Source: Brachybacterium ginsengisoli
GTDB lineage: Bacteria; Actinomycetota; Actinomycetes; Actinomycetales; Dermabacteraceae
DNA length: 64,000 nucleotides
NCBI RefSeq assembly: GCF_002407065.1
Contig: NZ_CP023564.1
Location: 434,001 to 498,000, forward strand
Reading direction: 5' to 3'
This document shows, piece after piece, positions 34,512 through 44,020 of the stretch (the first letter of the stretch is position 1; every line of letters starts with the position of its first letter). The notes beneath the pieces were generated by a model. The model did not search any database. It had not been told where the DNA came from and saw only the letters and a program-made list of their open reading frames with translations. Made by a program: the position numbers and the translations under genes.

Positions 34512-35288
34512 TCATGCCTGCCCGGCCCGCCCGGTGGGGTCGCTCCCGGCGAGGATCAGGCCCTGGCCCAGGGAGTGGGTGTGCTGATCGGTCAGGGGCG
34601 GGTCCGCCGGGTCGCGGAACTGGACCAGCCAGGTGGTGCGGGCCTCGTCGCTCTCGTTCACGCCGGAGCTGTGCACGGTGAGGTAGGTGAAGAACAGGAC
34701 GTCGCCGGCCTCCGCCTCCATCGGCACGAGCTGATCGGTGGGGAAGTCGGGCAGGTGGTAGCTGCCCTCCGGGTCGTGCTCGCGCGGGCCGGCCTTGTGG
34801 CTGCCGGGGGCGATGCGCACGCAGCCCTTCAGGTCCGGGGCGTCGTCGAAGTGGAAGATCGCCGCGGCCACCCGGTGGTGGGTGTGGGGGAAGAAGGGAT
34901 GGTCCTGGTGGGGCGGGAACGGCGAGCCGTTCTCCGGCGGCTTGATGAACATCTTGGTGTGGTGCAGCTGCACGTCCGGGGTGCGCAGCACGGCCGCGGC
35001 GACGTCGGTGAAGCGCGGATCGGTGAGCAGCCGGGTGAATGCCGCGTCGTGGAACTGGGCGTCGTGCAGGTGCTGCAGGCTGGTGGCCCGGCCCATCGCG
35101 ACGCCGGCCGCGGCGTCCCAGGTGGGGTCGTCGCCGCGGTCCAGCGAGGCGATCAGCTCGTGGCTGCGGGTGCGGAGGTCTGCTGCCTCCTCGCGGCTGA
35201 GCAGGCCTTTCACCAGGACGTAGCCCTGCTCGTCATAGGAATCGGCCAGGGCATCGAAGTCGGCGCGCGGTGTCTCGAGGGTGGTCAT
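34512..35288 (-). CDS. PhyH family Fe(II)/2-oxoglutarate dioxygenase
   Basis: A 258-residue non-heme iron oxygenase. The iron ligands are visible as His127 and Asp129 in PPHQDHPFF and His206 in TVHSSGVN; Arg217 in SDEARTTW probably binds 2-oxoglutarate. The family (phytanoyl-CoA dioxygenase-like) hydroxylates small molecules, including ectoine and various lipids. The ATG at 35288 has GGAAGGG upstream; the longer frame upstream is rejected. It is in an operon with an AraC regulator. Confidence 0.88.
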   Translation of the reverse strand: MTTLETPRADFDALADSYDEQGYVLVKGLLSREEAADLRTRSHELIASLDRGDDPTWDAAAGVAMGRATSLQHLHDAQFHDAAFTRLLTDPRFTDVAAAVLRTPDVQLHHTKMFIKPPENGSPFPPHQDHPFFPHTHHRVAAAIFHFDDAPDLKGCVRIAPGSHKAGPREHDPEGSYHLPDFPTDQLVPMEAEAGDVLFFTYLTVHSSGVNESDEARTTWLVQFRDPADPPLTDQHTHSLGQGLILAGSDPTGRAGQA

Positions 35289-35451
35289 CGTCGACCCTTC
35301 CGGGAATCGGTGGTGGGTGGTGATCGTGCATCTCGAGGCTAGGTGGGGTGCTCTGGGACTCACCAGGCCCGCCGCGGACACCGATGTTCGCAGGACGGAC
35401 ATGACCTCCACCTCGCCTCTGCGCCGGTGCGGGGACCGGGGGAGGGGGCCC

Positions 35452-36021
35452 TCAGCGCCGGCGCGCGTACTCGGTGAGGCTCACCCCGGACTCGAAGCTC
35501 ACGGTGCGCACGTGCTCGAGCCGTTGCGGCGCGTAGGAGCCCGGCGCGAACAGCGGCACCCCGTCGCCGAACAGCAGCGGCTGGCGCTTGAGCACGAGGC
35601 GGTCGATCTCGTCGCGCAGCTGGGCGGCGAGCTGTGCTCCGCCGCAGAGCCAGATGTCGGCGCCGGGCTGCTGCTTCAGGGCGCGCACCACCTGGACCGG
35701 GTCCTCGTCGGTCGCGCGGAGGTTCTCCGCGGTGCCGAGCGGATGGTGGGTGAACACGATCTGCTCGAGGTGACGGTAGGGGCTGGGCATGTCCGGCAGG
35801 CCCATCGAGTAGGTCGTCGCACCCATGAGCACGGTCCCGAAGCGCTGGGCGCTCTGGGGGATGCCGAGATGGGCGGCGATGTCGGTGGGGATCGCGTCGT
35901 GGAACTCGGCGTTGATCCCCTCCATATGGTCGCCCTCGATGAGGAAGGCGTCGAACTGGTCCTGGGGCCCGGCGATGAAGCCGTCCAGGCTCACGGCGAC
36001 GTAGTACACGAGTTCTCGCAT
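35452..36021 (-). CDS. dihydrofolate reductase/RibD-C family protein
   Basis: A 189-residue NADPH-binding protein with the RibD C-terminal fold. It begins MRELVYYVAVSLDGFIAGP, the family start. GTVLMGATTYSMGLPD near 61-76 and IWLCGGAQLAAQLRDEIDRL near 123-142 are the other typical segments. The enzyme activity is unknown; members reduce pterin- or flavin-like substrates. The ATG has GGGAGAG upstream. It is divergent from a TetR gene across an operator pair and is probably repressed by it. Confidence 0.88.
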   Translation of the reverse strand: MRELVYYVAVSLDGFIAGPQDQFDAFLIEGDHMEGINAEFHDAIPTDIAAHLGIPQSAQRFGTVLMGATTYSMGLPDMPSPYRHLEQIVFTHHPLGTAENLRATDEDPVQVVRALKQQPGADIWLCGGAQLAAQLRDEIDRLVLKRQPLLFGDGVPLFAPGSYAPQRLEHVRTVSFESGVSLTEYARRR

Positions 36022-36060
36022 GGGTCTCTCCCGACCTCGAGGCGACGCGTCGCAAGGTGA

Positions 36061-36116
36061 ACCACGACGCCTGTCGTGGTCGAGTGTACGACAGGCGTCG
36101 TGGTCCCGGCTACTCT
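36061..36116. promoter_or_regulatory. two TetR-type operators and tetR -10 box
   Basis: ACGACGCCTGTCGT (36064-36077, extending to a perfect 20-base palindrome 36061-36080) and ACGACAGGCGTCGT (36088-36101) are 14-base palindromes with the same half-site ACGAC and reciprocal centres. Their centres are 24 bases apart. A TACTCT -10 box at 36111-36116 sits six bases before the tetR ATG. The first operator faces the divergent reductase gene. Confidence 0.75.
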
Positions 36117-36122
36117 TTTCCC

Positions 36123-36707
36123 ATGCCCCGCAATGAGGAGCGCCGCCGTGCGCTCGCCGACGCCGGTCTCGCCGTGCTCGCCGAGCAGGGCGCGCGCGGC
36201 CTCACCCACCGGGCCGTGGACCGCGCCGCCGGCACCCCGCTCGGCACCGCCTCGAACTACTTCCGCACCCGGGACGACCTGCTCGCCGCCCTCGTCGAAC
36301 GGATCGGCGAGCTGTTCGCTCCCGAGCCGGAAGTGCTCCGGGAGCGTGCCGGAGCCACCCCGGATGCCGCCCTGTTCGCCCAGTTCATGCGGGACATCGT
36401 GCGGCGTCTGCTGGGACAGCCGCAGGTGACGCTCGCCCTGTTCGAGCTGCGACTGGAGAGCGTGCGCCGCCCGGAGGTGGCCGAGCTCCTGGGGCCCTGG
36501 CGGCGCGAGGGGTTCGCAGCGGACGTCGCCTTCCATCGCGAGGCCGGGCTGCCCGGCGGCGAGCGGGAGGTCGCGCTCTTCCACTATGCGATGGACGGCC
36601 TGCTGCTGGACCGGCTCGCCGGGTCGCTGCGTCCCGCGGAGACCACCGATGACGTCATCGACGCCCTGGTCGCCGGGCTTCTGCCCGACGGCCCCGGTGC
36701 GGAGTAG
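36123..36707 (+). CDS. TetR family repressor
   Basis: A 194-residue repressor. The N-terminal helix-turn-helix covers about 4-50 (RAVDRAAGTPLGTASNYFRTRDDLL). The rest is an all-helical ligand domain of the TetR_C type. The ATG at 36123 is leaderless, behind TACTCT. It lies next to two palindromic operators shared with the divergent DHFR/RibD-like gene, so it likely represses both genes; the inducer is unknown. Confidence 0.92.
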   Translation: MPRNEERRRALADAGLAVLAEQGARGLTHRAVDRAAGTPLGTASNYFRTRDDLLAALVERIGELFAPEPEVLRERAGATPDAALFAQFMRDIVRRLLGQPQVTLALFELRLESVRRPEVAELLGPWRREGFAADVAFHREAGLPGGEREVALFHYAMDGLLLDRLAGSLRPAETTDDVIDALVAGLLPDGPGAE

Positions 36708-36726
36708 CCCCCGAGCGGAACAGCCC

Positions 36727-37014
36727 TCAGTACGGCGTGGTCGGCGGGGCCCCGGGCGGTGGCTCGGCGGGCGGCGGCTGCAGCGGCTCCGTCGCCGGCT
36801 CCGGGTCGGGCTCCGGGCTCGGCTCCTGGGGGTGGCCGGGGATCGGCTCGATCGGTCCGGTGGGCGGGGTGCCCGGCGGGCCGATCGGCGGCTCCGTGGG
36901 CGGTGCCGTCGGAGGCTGTCCGGGCGGAGTCATCGGGGGCTCGCTCGGCGGCGGCAGGGAGTCGCCGGGCAGGCCGCCCGGTGGGCCGGGCAGGGGTGCG
37001 GGCTGGTCGGTCAT
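36727..37014 (-). CDS. small proline-rich protein
   Basis: A 95-residue protein made almost only of Pro, Gly, Glu and Thr (for example GPPGTPPTGPIEPIPGHP). No family is recognisable. I keep it because AGGAAGGA stands six bases before its ATG and it lies 70 bases downstream of DUF779 on the same strand. It contains no Cys, Trp or membrane helix. Because the composition would also arise from GC-rich DNA, the protein itself remains uncertain. Confidence 0.5.
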   Translation of the reverse strand: MTDQPAPLPGPPGGLPGDSLPPPSEPPMTPPGQPPTAPPTEPPIGPPGTPPTGPIEPIPGHPQEPSPEPDPEPATEPLQPPPAEPPPGAPPTTPY

Positions 37015-37084
37015 CTCGATCCTTCCTCGCGGTGCGGGTCGGTGGAACGGACCTCGCCACGGACCCCTCAGGGGAGGGGTCCGG

Positions 37085-37564
37085 TCAATCGGTCAGCATC
37101 CGCGACCTGGTCAGGAATCTCTTCCCGTCGGGCGATTCGAGGCTGAAACCGCCGCCTCGCCCGTCGACCAGGTCGATCGTGAGGTGGGTGTGGCGCCAGT
37201 ACGCGAACTGCTCGCGGCTCATCCAGAAGTCGAGCGGGCTGGTGGAGCCGTCCGGCAGCGGCACCTCGACGTGCCCCATCCTCACGTCCGCATCGCCGGT
37301 GATCAGGTCGCCCTCGGGATAGCACATGGGGGAGGAGCCGTCGCAGCAGCCCCCGGACTGGTGGAACATCAGCGGGCCGTTGCGATCGATGAGCCGCTGG
37401 ATCTGTGCGACCGCGGCCTGCGTGAACGCGACGCGGGAGAAGTCCTCGCCCTCGACGGTGGGATCGGCCTCCAGGACGTCGTCGGCCGCCGTGGGCTCGG
37501 GCAGGTCCGGCGTCGGAGGCTGCCCGGGCTGCGGTGACGGTGCTGCGGTGGGGTTCTGGATCAT
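37085..37564 (-). CDS. DUF779 family protein
   Basis: A 159-residue protein. After a Pro-rich N-terminus of about 35 residues it has the DUF779 core: FTQAAVAQIQRLIDRNGPL, the cysteine motif SGGCCDGSSPMC (70-81), and FWMSREQFAYWRHTHLTIDLVDG. The family is commonly found next to acetaldehyde dehydrogenase genes, and here it follows one, separated by a strong hairpin. The ATG at 37564 has GGAAGGA upstream. The role is unknown; the conserved cysteines suggest metal or redox chemistry. Confidence 0.88.
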   Translation of the reverse strand: MIQNPTAAPSPQPGQPPTPDLPEPTAADDVLEADPTVEGEDFSRVAFTQAAVAQIQRLIDRNGPLMFHQSGGCCDGSSPMCYPEGDLITGDADVRMGHVEVPLPDGSTSPLDFWMSREQFAYWRHTHLTIDLVDGRGGGFSLESPDGKRFLTRSRMLTD

Positions 37565-37615
37565 GGTCCTTCCTTCCGCGGGGATCGAGCGGTCGGCCGA
37601 CGGACGGCCGGCCCT

Positions 37616-37662
37616 CGGCCGACGGGCCGGGTGCGCACTGCGCGGGCCCGGCCCGTCGGCCG
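37616..37662 (-). terminator. strong hairpin between aldehyde dehydrogenase and DUF779 genes
   Basis: CGGCCGACGGGCCGGG pairs perfectly with CCCGGCCCGTCGGCCG around a 15-base loop, beginning 15 bases after the dehydrogenase stop. No T-run follows, so it may only reduce transcription into the DUF779 gene or protect the upstream mRNA end. Confidence 0.6.
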
Positions 37663-37677
37663 CTGTGGAGCGTCGGC

Positions 37678-39201
<1,524 letters not shown>

Positions 39202-39317
39202 CTGCTCTCCTCGGTGCTCGTCGTCGAGTCGGGAACGCGGCGGGGAGGATCGCTGTCGGTGCAGCGGCCCGCCGCGCTATGACGTGGATCACCATCGTAG
39301 GCCCTGTCCGCCGACCG

Positions 39318-39323
39318 TAGGCT
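39318..39323 (+). promoter_or_regulatory. -10 box of the aldo/keto reductase gene, leaderless
   Basis: TAGGCT is followed by seven bases and the ATG at 39331, without a Shine-Dalgarno sequence. Confidence 0.5.
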
Positions 39324-39330
39324 GACAACC

Positions 39331-40335
39331 ATGGAACATCGTCACCTCGGCCGCTCCGGCCTCAAGATCAGCGAGATCATCTACGGCAACTGGCTCACCC
39401 ACGCCTCCCAGGTCGAGGACGACCGGGCCCGCGCCTGCGTGCGCGCCGCGCTCGACGCCGGCATCTCGACCTTCGACACCGCCGACACCTACGCCAACAC
39501 CGCCGCCGAGGTCGTCCTCGGCGAGGCTCTGAAGGGCGAGCGGCGCGAGTCGCTCGAGATCTTCACCAAGGTCTACTTCCCGACCGGCCCCAAGGGCCAC
39601 AACGACACCGGCCTGTCCCGCAAGCACATCCGCGAGTCGATCGACGCCTCGCTGCAGCGCCTGCAGACCGACTACGTCGACCTCTACCAGGCCCACCGCT
39701 ACGACGACGCGACCCCGCTCGAGGAGACGATGCAGGCCTTCGCCGACGTCGTCCACTCCGGCAAGGCGCTCTACATCGGCGTCTCCGAGTGGAACGCGGA
39801 CCAGCTCCGCGCCGGACACCAGCTGGCCCGCGAGCTCGGCATCCAGCTCGTCTCGAACCAGCCGCAGTACTCGATGCTGTGGCGCGTGATCGAGGAGCGC
39901 GTGGTCCCCACCTCGCGCGAGCTCGGCATCTCCCAGATCGTGTGGTCCCCGGTCGCGCAGGGCATCCTCACCGGCAAGTACGCCCCCGGCGCCGAGGCGC
40001 CCGAGGGCTCGCGCGCCCGTGACGAGAAGGGCGGCGCCGACATGATCAAGCGCTTCCTGAACGACGAGGTGCTCACCGCCGTGCAGGGCCTGCTCCCGAT
40101 CGCCGAGGACCTCGGCCTCACCCCGGCGCAGCTCGCCGTGGCCTGGGTGCTCAGCAACGACAACGTGGCCGGCGCGATCATCGGCGCCTCTCGCCCCGAG
40201 CAGGTCACCGAGAACGTCAAGGCCGCCGGCATTACGCTCGAGGCGGACGTCATGGCCCGCATCGACGAGGTGCTCGGCGAGCTCCCCGAGACCGACGCGA
40301 CCAAGACCCAGTCCCCGGCGAAGCGCCTGGCCTGA
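39331..40335 (+). CDS. aldo/keto reductase (potassium channel beta-subunit-like)
   Basis: A 334-residue NADPH-dependent carbonyl reductase with the TIM-barrel AKR fold. The catalytic tetrad is visible: Asp49 and Tyr54 (FDTADTY), Lys80 (IFTKVYF) and His122 (YQAHRYD). GAIIGASRPEQVTENVKA near 290-307 binds the cofactor phosphate. The MEHRHLGRSGLKISEI start is typical of the YghZ/Kv-beta subgroup. It is divergent from the aldehyde dehydrogenase gene and may also deal with aldehydes. Confidence 0.93.
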   Translation: MEHRHLGRSGLKISEIIYGNWLTHASQVEDDRARACVRAALDAGISTFDTADTYANTAAEVVLGEALKGERRESLEIFTKVYFPTGPKGHNDTGLSRKHIRESIDASLQRLQTDYVDLYQAHRYDDATPLEETMQAFADVVHSGKALYIGVSEWNADQLRAGHQLARELGIQLVSNQPQYSMLWRVIEERVVPTSRELGISQIVWSPVAQGILTGKYAPGAEAPEGSRARDEKGGADMIKRFLNDEVLTAVQGLLPIAEDLGLTPAQLAVAWVLSNDNVAGAIIGASRPEQVTENVKAAGITLEADVMARIDEVLGELPETDATKTQSPAKRLA

Positions 40336-40380
40336 GGTCTCCCGCTCCGCGCCGCCGATCGGTGGGCGAGCGGGGCACGA

Positions 40381-40421
40381 CCGAGGGGCCGGTCCGTCAT
40401 GACGACGGACCGGCCCCTCGG
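40381..40421. terminator. bidirectional terminator
   Basis: A perfect 18-bp stem (CCGAGGGGCCGGTCCGTC and its complement) with a five-base loop lies between the convergent aldo/keto reductase and AGCS genes, and can serve both. Confidence 0.75.
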
Positions 40422-40450
40422 CGATGGTGCGGGCTCCCTGCGGGGAGGAG

Positions 40451-42022
40451 TCAGCTCTTGGTGTCGATCCCGCGGACCTCGGGCGGCAGGTTGCCTCCGG
40501 CCCGGCCCTGGAGCTGGTGGCCGTCGGCCCGCAGCTCCCAGAAGGTCGCGTTCTCGATGCCGAGCTTGCGCGGATCGAACTGCGGGTCCAGACCCTGCTT
40601 CTTCTGCTCGCGGTAGTCCTTGAGCGCCTTCAGAGCCGGGACCTGCAGGAAGAGGATGCCGATGATGTTCAGCCAGGCCATCGAGCCCACGCCGATGTCG
40701 CCGAGACCCCAGGCCGCACCGGCGGTGGTCACGGCGCCGTAGGCCACGGAGATGAGCACGAGCGCCTGCAGCACGCGCAGCAGAGCGCGGGCGACGGTGC
40801 GGTTCTGCATCTTGCGCGTGAGGTAGTTCAGGTTGACCTCGGCCATGTAGTAGTACGCGACGATCGTGGTGAAGGCGAAGAACGCCAGCGCGATCGCGAC
40901 GAACGAGGGGCCGGCTCCCGGGAACGCCGAGTCGAGACCCGACTGCACGTAGCCCGGACCCGGCTCGACCTCGAGCGACAGGCCGCCCTCGCCGGAGCCG
41001 ATGACGGGCGAGGTGCCCTCGTCCCACTTCTCGCCGGCGAAGGTGTTGAACATGCCGGTCGAGATGATGATGAACGCGGTCGCGGAGCAGACGAACAGGG
41101 TGTCGATGTACACCGAGAACGACTGGGCGAAGCCCTGCTTGGCCGGGTGGGAGACCTCGGCGGCGGCTGCGGCGTGGGGGCCGGTGCCCTGCCCGGCCTC
41201 GTTGGAGTAGATGCCGCGCTGCACGCCCCACTTGATGGCGAGGCCGATGAGCGCGCCGAAGACGGGCTGAATGCCGAACGCACTCGCGAAGATCAGCCCG
41301 AACACTTCGGGGATCTGCGAGAAGTTCATGAAGAACACGATGAGCGCGATGAGGATGTACCCGATCGCCATGACGGGCACCACGATCACGGCGAAGCTGG
41401 CGATGCGCTTGACGCCGCCGATCACGATGAAGCCCAGCAGGATCACGAGGCCGATGGCGGTGGCCCAGGCCGGAATGCCCCAGGCGGTGTCGATCGCGGA
41501 GGCCACACCGTTGGCCTGCACGCCCGGCAGGAAGAAGCTCATGGCCAGGATGGTGACGATGGCGAAGAGGATCCCGTAGAAGATCGAGAGTCCGCGGTAC
41601 TTGTGCTTGTAGGCCTTCTCGAAGTAGTACGCCGGGCCGCCGCGGTACTCGCCGGTGTCCGGGTCCTTCTCCTTGTAGATCTGGCCCAGGGTGCACTCGA
41701 TGAACGAGGTGGAGGCGCCGAGGAAGGCGGAGACCCACATCCAGAACACGGCACCGGGGCCGCCGAAGGCGATCGCGGTGGCGACGCCGCCGATGTTGCC
41801 CATGCCGACGCGACCCGCGAGCGACATCATCAGCGACTGGAACGACGATGTTCCGTCCGGCGAGGTCTCGCCCTTCTTGAGCTGGGCGAGCATGTCGGGG
41901 ATGTTGCGGATCTGCAGGAGGCCGGTGCGGATGGTGAAGTACAGGCCGACGAGCAGGCAGAGGGCGATCAGCGGGATCGACCAGATCAACAGATTCGCGC
42001 CCTCGATGAATGAGGCGATCAT
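40451..42022 (-). CDS. alanine/glycine:cation symporter (AGCS family)
   Basis: A 523-residue sodium/amino-acid symporter with about eleven helices. LAGRVGMGNIGGVATAIAFGGPGAVFWMWVSAFLG (split about 70-104) contains the AGCS signature GxGN-x-x-G. The GIYSNEAGQGTGPHAAAAA stretch near 294-312 is equally diagnostic. The ATG at 42022 has AGGAGCACAC upstream. The C-terminal tail of about 45 residues is hydrophilic. Alanine or glycine uptake is expected from the family. Confidence 0.93.
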   Translation of the reverse strand: MIASFIEGANLLIWSIPLIALCLLVGLYFTIRTGLLQIRNIPDMLAQLKKGETSPDGTSSFQSLMMSLAGRVGMGNIGGVATAIAFGGPGAVFWMWVSAFLGASTSFIECTLGQIYKEKDPDTGEYRGGPAYYFEKAYKHKYRGLSIFYGILFAIVTILAMSFFLPGVQANGVASAIDTAWGIPAWATAIGLVILLGFIVIGGVKRIASFAVIVVPVMAIGYILIALIVFFMNFSQIPEVFGLIFASAFGIQPVFGALIGLAIKWGVQRGIYSNEAGQGTGPHAAAAAEVSHPAKQGFAQSFSVYIDTLFVCSATAFIIISTGMFNTFAGEKWDEGTSPVIGSGEGGLSLEVEPGPGYVQSGLDSAFPGAGPSFVAIALAFFAFTTIVAYYYMAEVNLNYLTRKMQNRTVARALLRVLQALVLISVAYGAVTTAGAAWGLGDIGVGSMAWLNIIGILFLQVPALKALKDYREQKKQGLDPQFDPRKLGIENATFWELRADGHQLQGRAGGNLPPEVRGIDTKS

Positions 42023-42268
42023 GTGTGCTCCTGGGGATAGGGGAGGCGATGGCACCCTCCGCGTCGCGCTCGAGGTGAGGGGCGTCACCATCCGGTGCTG
42101 GAGGGAACCTACCGGACACGGCGGTCTCCAAGGGTTCTTTCAGCGTCCCGTTGCCCTGTCGTGACCTTCGATCTGGTGTGGTGGGCGTGAAGTCCCTGGT
42201 GGTGCGAGGCATCGACCGGTCAGCATCCCTGTGCCGGGCGTGTCGTGAGCAGGATCGCCCACGCCGGC

Positions 42269-42298
42269 TCGAAACGTCGGCCCATGAGCCGGTATGCT
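42269..42298 (+). promoter_or_regulatory. promoter of the SRP RNA gene
   Basis: TATGCT at 42293-42298 ends five bases before the first paired base of the RNA. TCGAAA at 42269-42274, 18 bases upstream, is the best -35 candidate. Confidence 0.5.
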
Positions 42299-42303
42299 GT
42301 TCC

Positions 42304-42396
42304 GCGACCCCTCGTGCGGTGTCATCTTGCTGAACTCCCCCAGGGCCTGACGGCAGCAAGGGCAGGTGAGCTCTGGCAGGTGCACGAGGGGTCGCT
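42304..42396 (+). ncRNA. ffs: signal recognition particle RNA, small (4.5S) type
   Basis: The RNA begins with GCGACCCCTCGTGC (42304-42317), which pairs perfectly with GCACGAGGGGTCGC (42382-42395). Between them, CCAGGGCCTGACGGCAGCAAGG and GAGCTCTGGCAGGTGC form the Ffh-binding hairpin with its GACGGCAGCA tetraloop-side element, close to mycobacterial 4.5S RNA. It guides membrane proteins to the translocase with Ffh. In many actinobacteria it lies near dnaX; here 9 kb separate them. Confidence 0.88.
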
Positions 42397-42521
42397 TCAT
42401 GCCCGGAGGCAGGTCGAGACCGCTCCCTGCCATCGCTCCTTACCACCGCTTTCAGACCCTTTCCCCGCGGCCCTGCGGTGCGTAGCGTGGGAGGACCCGT
42501 TCTTCGAGGTCAGGAGCTGCG

Positions 42522-43907
42522 ATGAGGATCGAGACAGTCCACCGGGTTGCGCACCCGCCGTCCGAGGTCCTCGCCTGGTACGGCAGGCCCGGCGCGCTCA
42601 TCCGGCTCACCCCTCCCGGCCTCGCCTCGGTGGACGAGCCCGACGTGGGCGGGATGCGGGCAGGGCGCCTCGTCGGCACCCGCGTCGGCCCGTCGGTGCT
42701 GCCCACCGCGCTGCGACCGCACTGGGTGCTGCGCCACGTCGAGCACGACGAGCGGGGCGATCAGGAGCGCTTCGTCGACCAGCAGGTCCGCGGTCCCTTC
42801 CGCACATGGCGCCACGAGCATCGGATCGCGGCCGACGGAGACGGCGACCGCACCGCGATCCGCGACGTCATCGAGCTCGAGCTGCCTCGGCACCTCGAGC
42901 GCCTCGCCCCCATCGCGGAATCCCAGATGCGCCGCCTGCTGGACTTCCGTCGCCGCCAGCTGCACGACGATCTCGCCTTCCACGCCCGGTACGAGCACCT
43001 CCCGCGCCGCACCGTCGCGATCACCGGCTCCTCCGGCCTGATCGGCACGCAGCTCGCGGCACTGCTCGAGACCGGCGGGCACACCGTGCGACGGATGGTG
43101 CGCGAGGAGGTCGTGGGGCCGGGGGAGATCTCCTGGGACCCATCGGCCGGACGCCTGGATCCCGTCGACCTCGAGGGCGTGGACGTGGTGGTCAACCTCG
43201 CCGGGAAGTCCATCGCGACCCGCTGGAGCTCCTCGGCGAAGCGGGAGATCCGCGATTCGCGCGTCGGAGGCACCGCCCTGATCTCCCGCACGCTGGCCCG
43301 GATGCAGGACGGCCCCTCCGCGCTGGTGCAGGCCTCGGCGATCGGCGCTTACGGTCCGCGCCGGCCCGGCGAGCTGCTCACCGAGGCGGACCCGGGCGGC
43401 GAGGGATTCCTCGCCGACCTCGTCCGGGACTGGGAGGGCGCCGCCCATGCCGCGGCCGACGCCGGGGTGCGGACCGCCTTCGTGCGCACCGGGCTCGCGC
43501 TCTCGGACGGCGGCGGCTCCCTGCTGCCCCAGCTGCCGCTGTTCCTGGCCGGCCTGGGCGGTCGCCTCACCGACGGGGAGGCGATGCTCTCCTGGGTCTC
43601 GCTGGACGACGTCGTGCGGGCCTTCGCCCATGCCGCGCTCACCGCGGAGGTGGTGGGCCCCGTGAACGGCGTGGGACCGCAGCCGGTCTCCGCCCGGGAC
43701 TTCGCGCGCACGCTGGGGCGGGTGCTCCATCGGCCGGCGCTGCTGCCCGTGCCGCCCGCCGGCCCGCGTCTCGTCCTGGGCGCGGAGGCGGCCGACGAGC
43801 TGATCCGCACCGACCAGAACGTCTCCTCCGCCCGCCTCGAGGCCGGCGGCTTCGTGCCCGCCCACCGCACCGTGGAGGAGGCGCTGCGGCACGTGCTCCG
43901 GCGATGA
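42522..43907 (+). CDS. TIGR01777 family epimerase with N-terminal SRPBCC domain
   Basis: A 461-residue two-domain protein. Residues 1-155 are a START/SRPBCC-like domain (HRVAHPPSEVLAWYGRPGAL). From 162 an extended-SDR domain begins with VAITGSSGLIGTQLAALLE, including ASAIGAYGPRRPGE and the C-terminal helix DUF1731 (RLEAGGFVPAHRTVEEALRHV). The TIGR01777 group (SDR39U1, YfcH) has no fixed substrate. The ATG at 42522 has AGGAGCTGCG upstream. Confidence 0.9.
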   Translation: MRIETVHRVAHPPSEVLAWYGRPGALIRLTPPGLASVDEPDVGGMRAGRLVGTRVGPSVLPTALRPHWVLRHVEHDERGDQERFVDQQVRGPFRTWRHEHRIAADGDGDRTAIRDVIELELPRHLERLAPIAESQMRRLLDFRRRQLHDDLAFHARYEHLPRRTVAITGSSGLIGTQLAALLETGGHTVRRMVREEVVGPGEISWDPSAGRLDPVDLEGVDVVVNLAGKSIATRWSSSAKREIRDSRVGGTALISRTLARMQDGPSALVQASAIGAYGPRRPGELLTEADPGGEGFLADLVRDWEGAAHAAADAGVRTAFVRTGLALSDGGGSLLPQLPLFLAGLGGRLTDGEAMLSWVSLDDVVRAFAHAALTAEVVGPVNGVGPQPVSARDFARTLGRVLHRPALLPVPPAGPRLVLGAEAADELIRTDQNVSSARLEAGGFVPAHRTVEEALRHVLRR

Positions 43908-43984
43908 GCGGCTGAGGGGCTCGCACTCGAGGGACGGGCGGGCGAGGGGCGGTCGGGCGAGGGACGGGCGGGCGCTGAACCCGC

Positions 43985-44013
43985 TTGTCCTGGAGGGACG
44001 CGGCGGGCACAGT
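43985..44013 (+). promoter_or_regulatory. promoter of the EamA gene, leaderless
   Basis: TTGTCC (43985-43990) and CACAGT (44008-44013) are 17 bases apart, and the ATG follows after seven bases. Short GGGACGGGCGGGCGA repeats lie just upstream (43928-43976). Confidence 0.5.
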
Positions 44014-44020
44014 GGTCCGC

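Noticed and set aside
40424..42013. 529-codon plus-strand frame opposite the AGCS gene
   Set aside because: It mirrors the symporter codons and shows only Asp/His/Gly-rich composition. The AGCS signatures on the minus strand are unambiguous.
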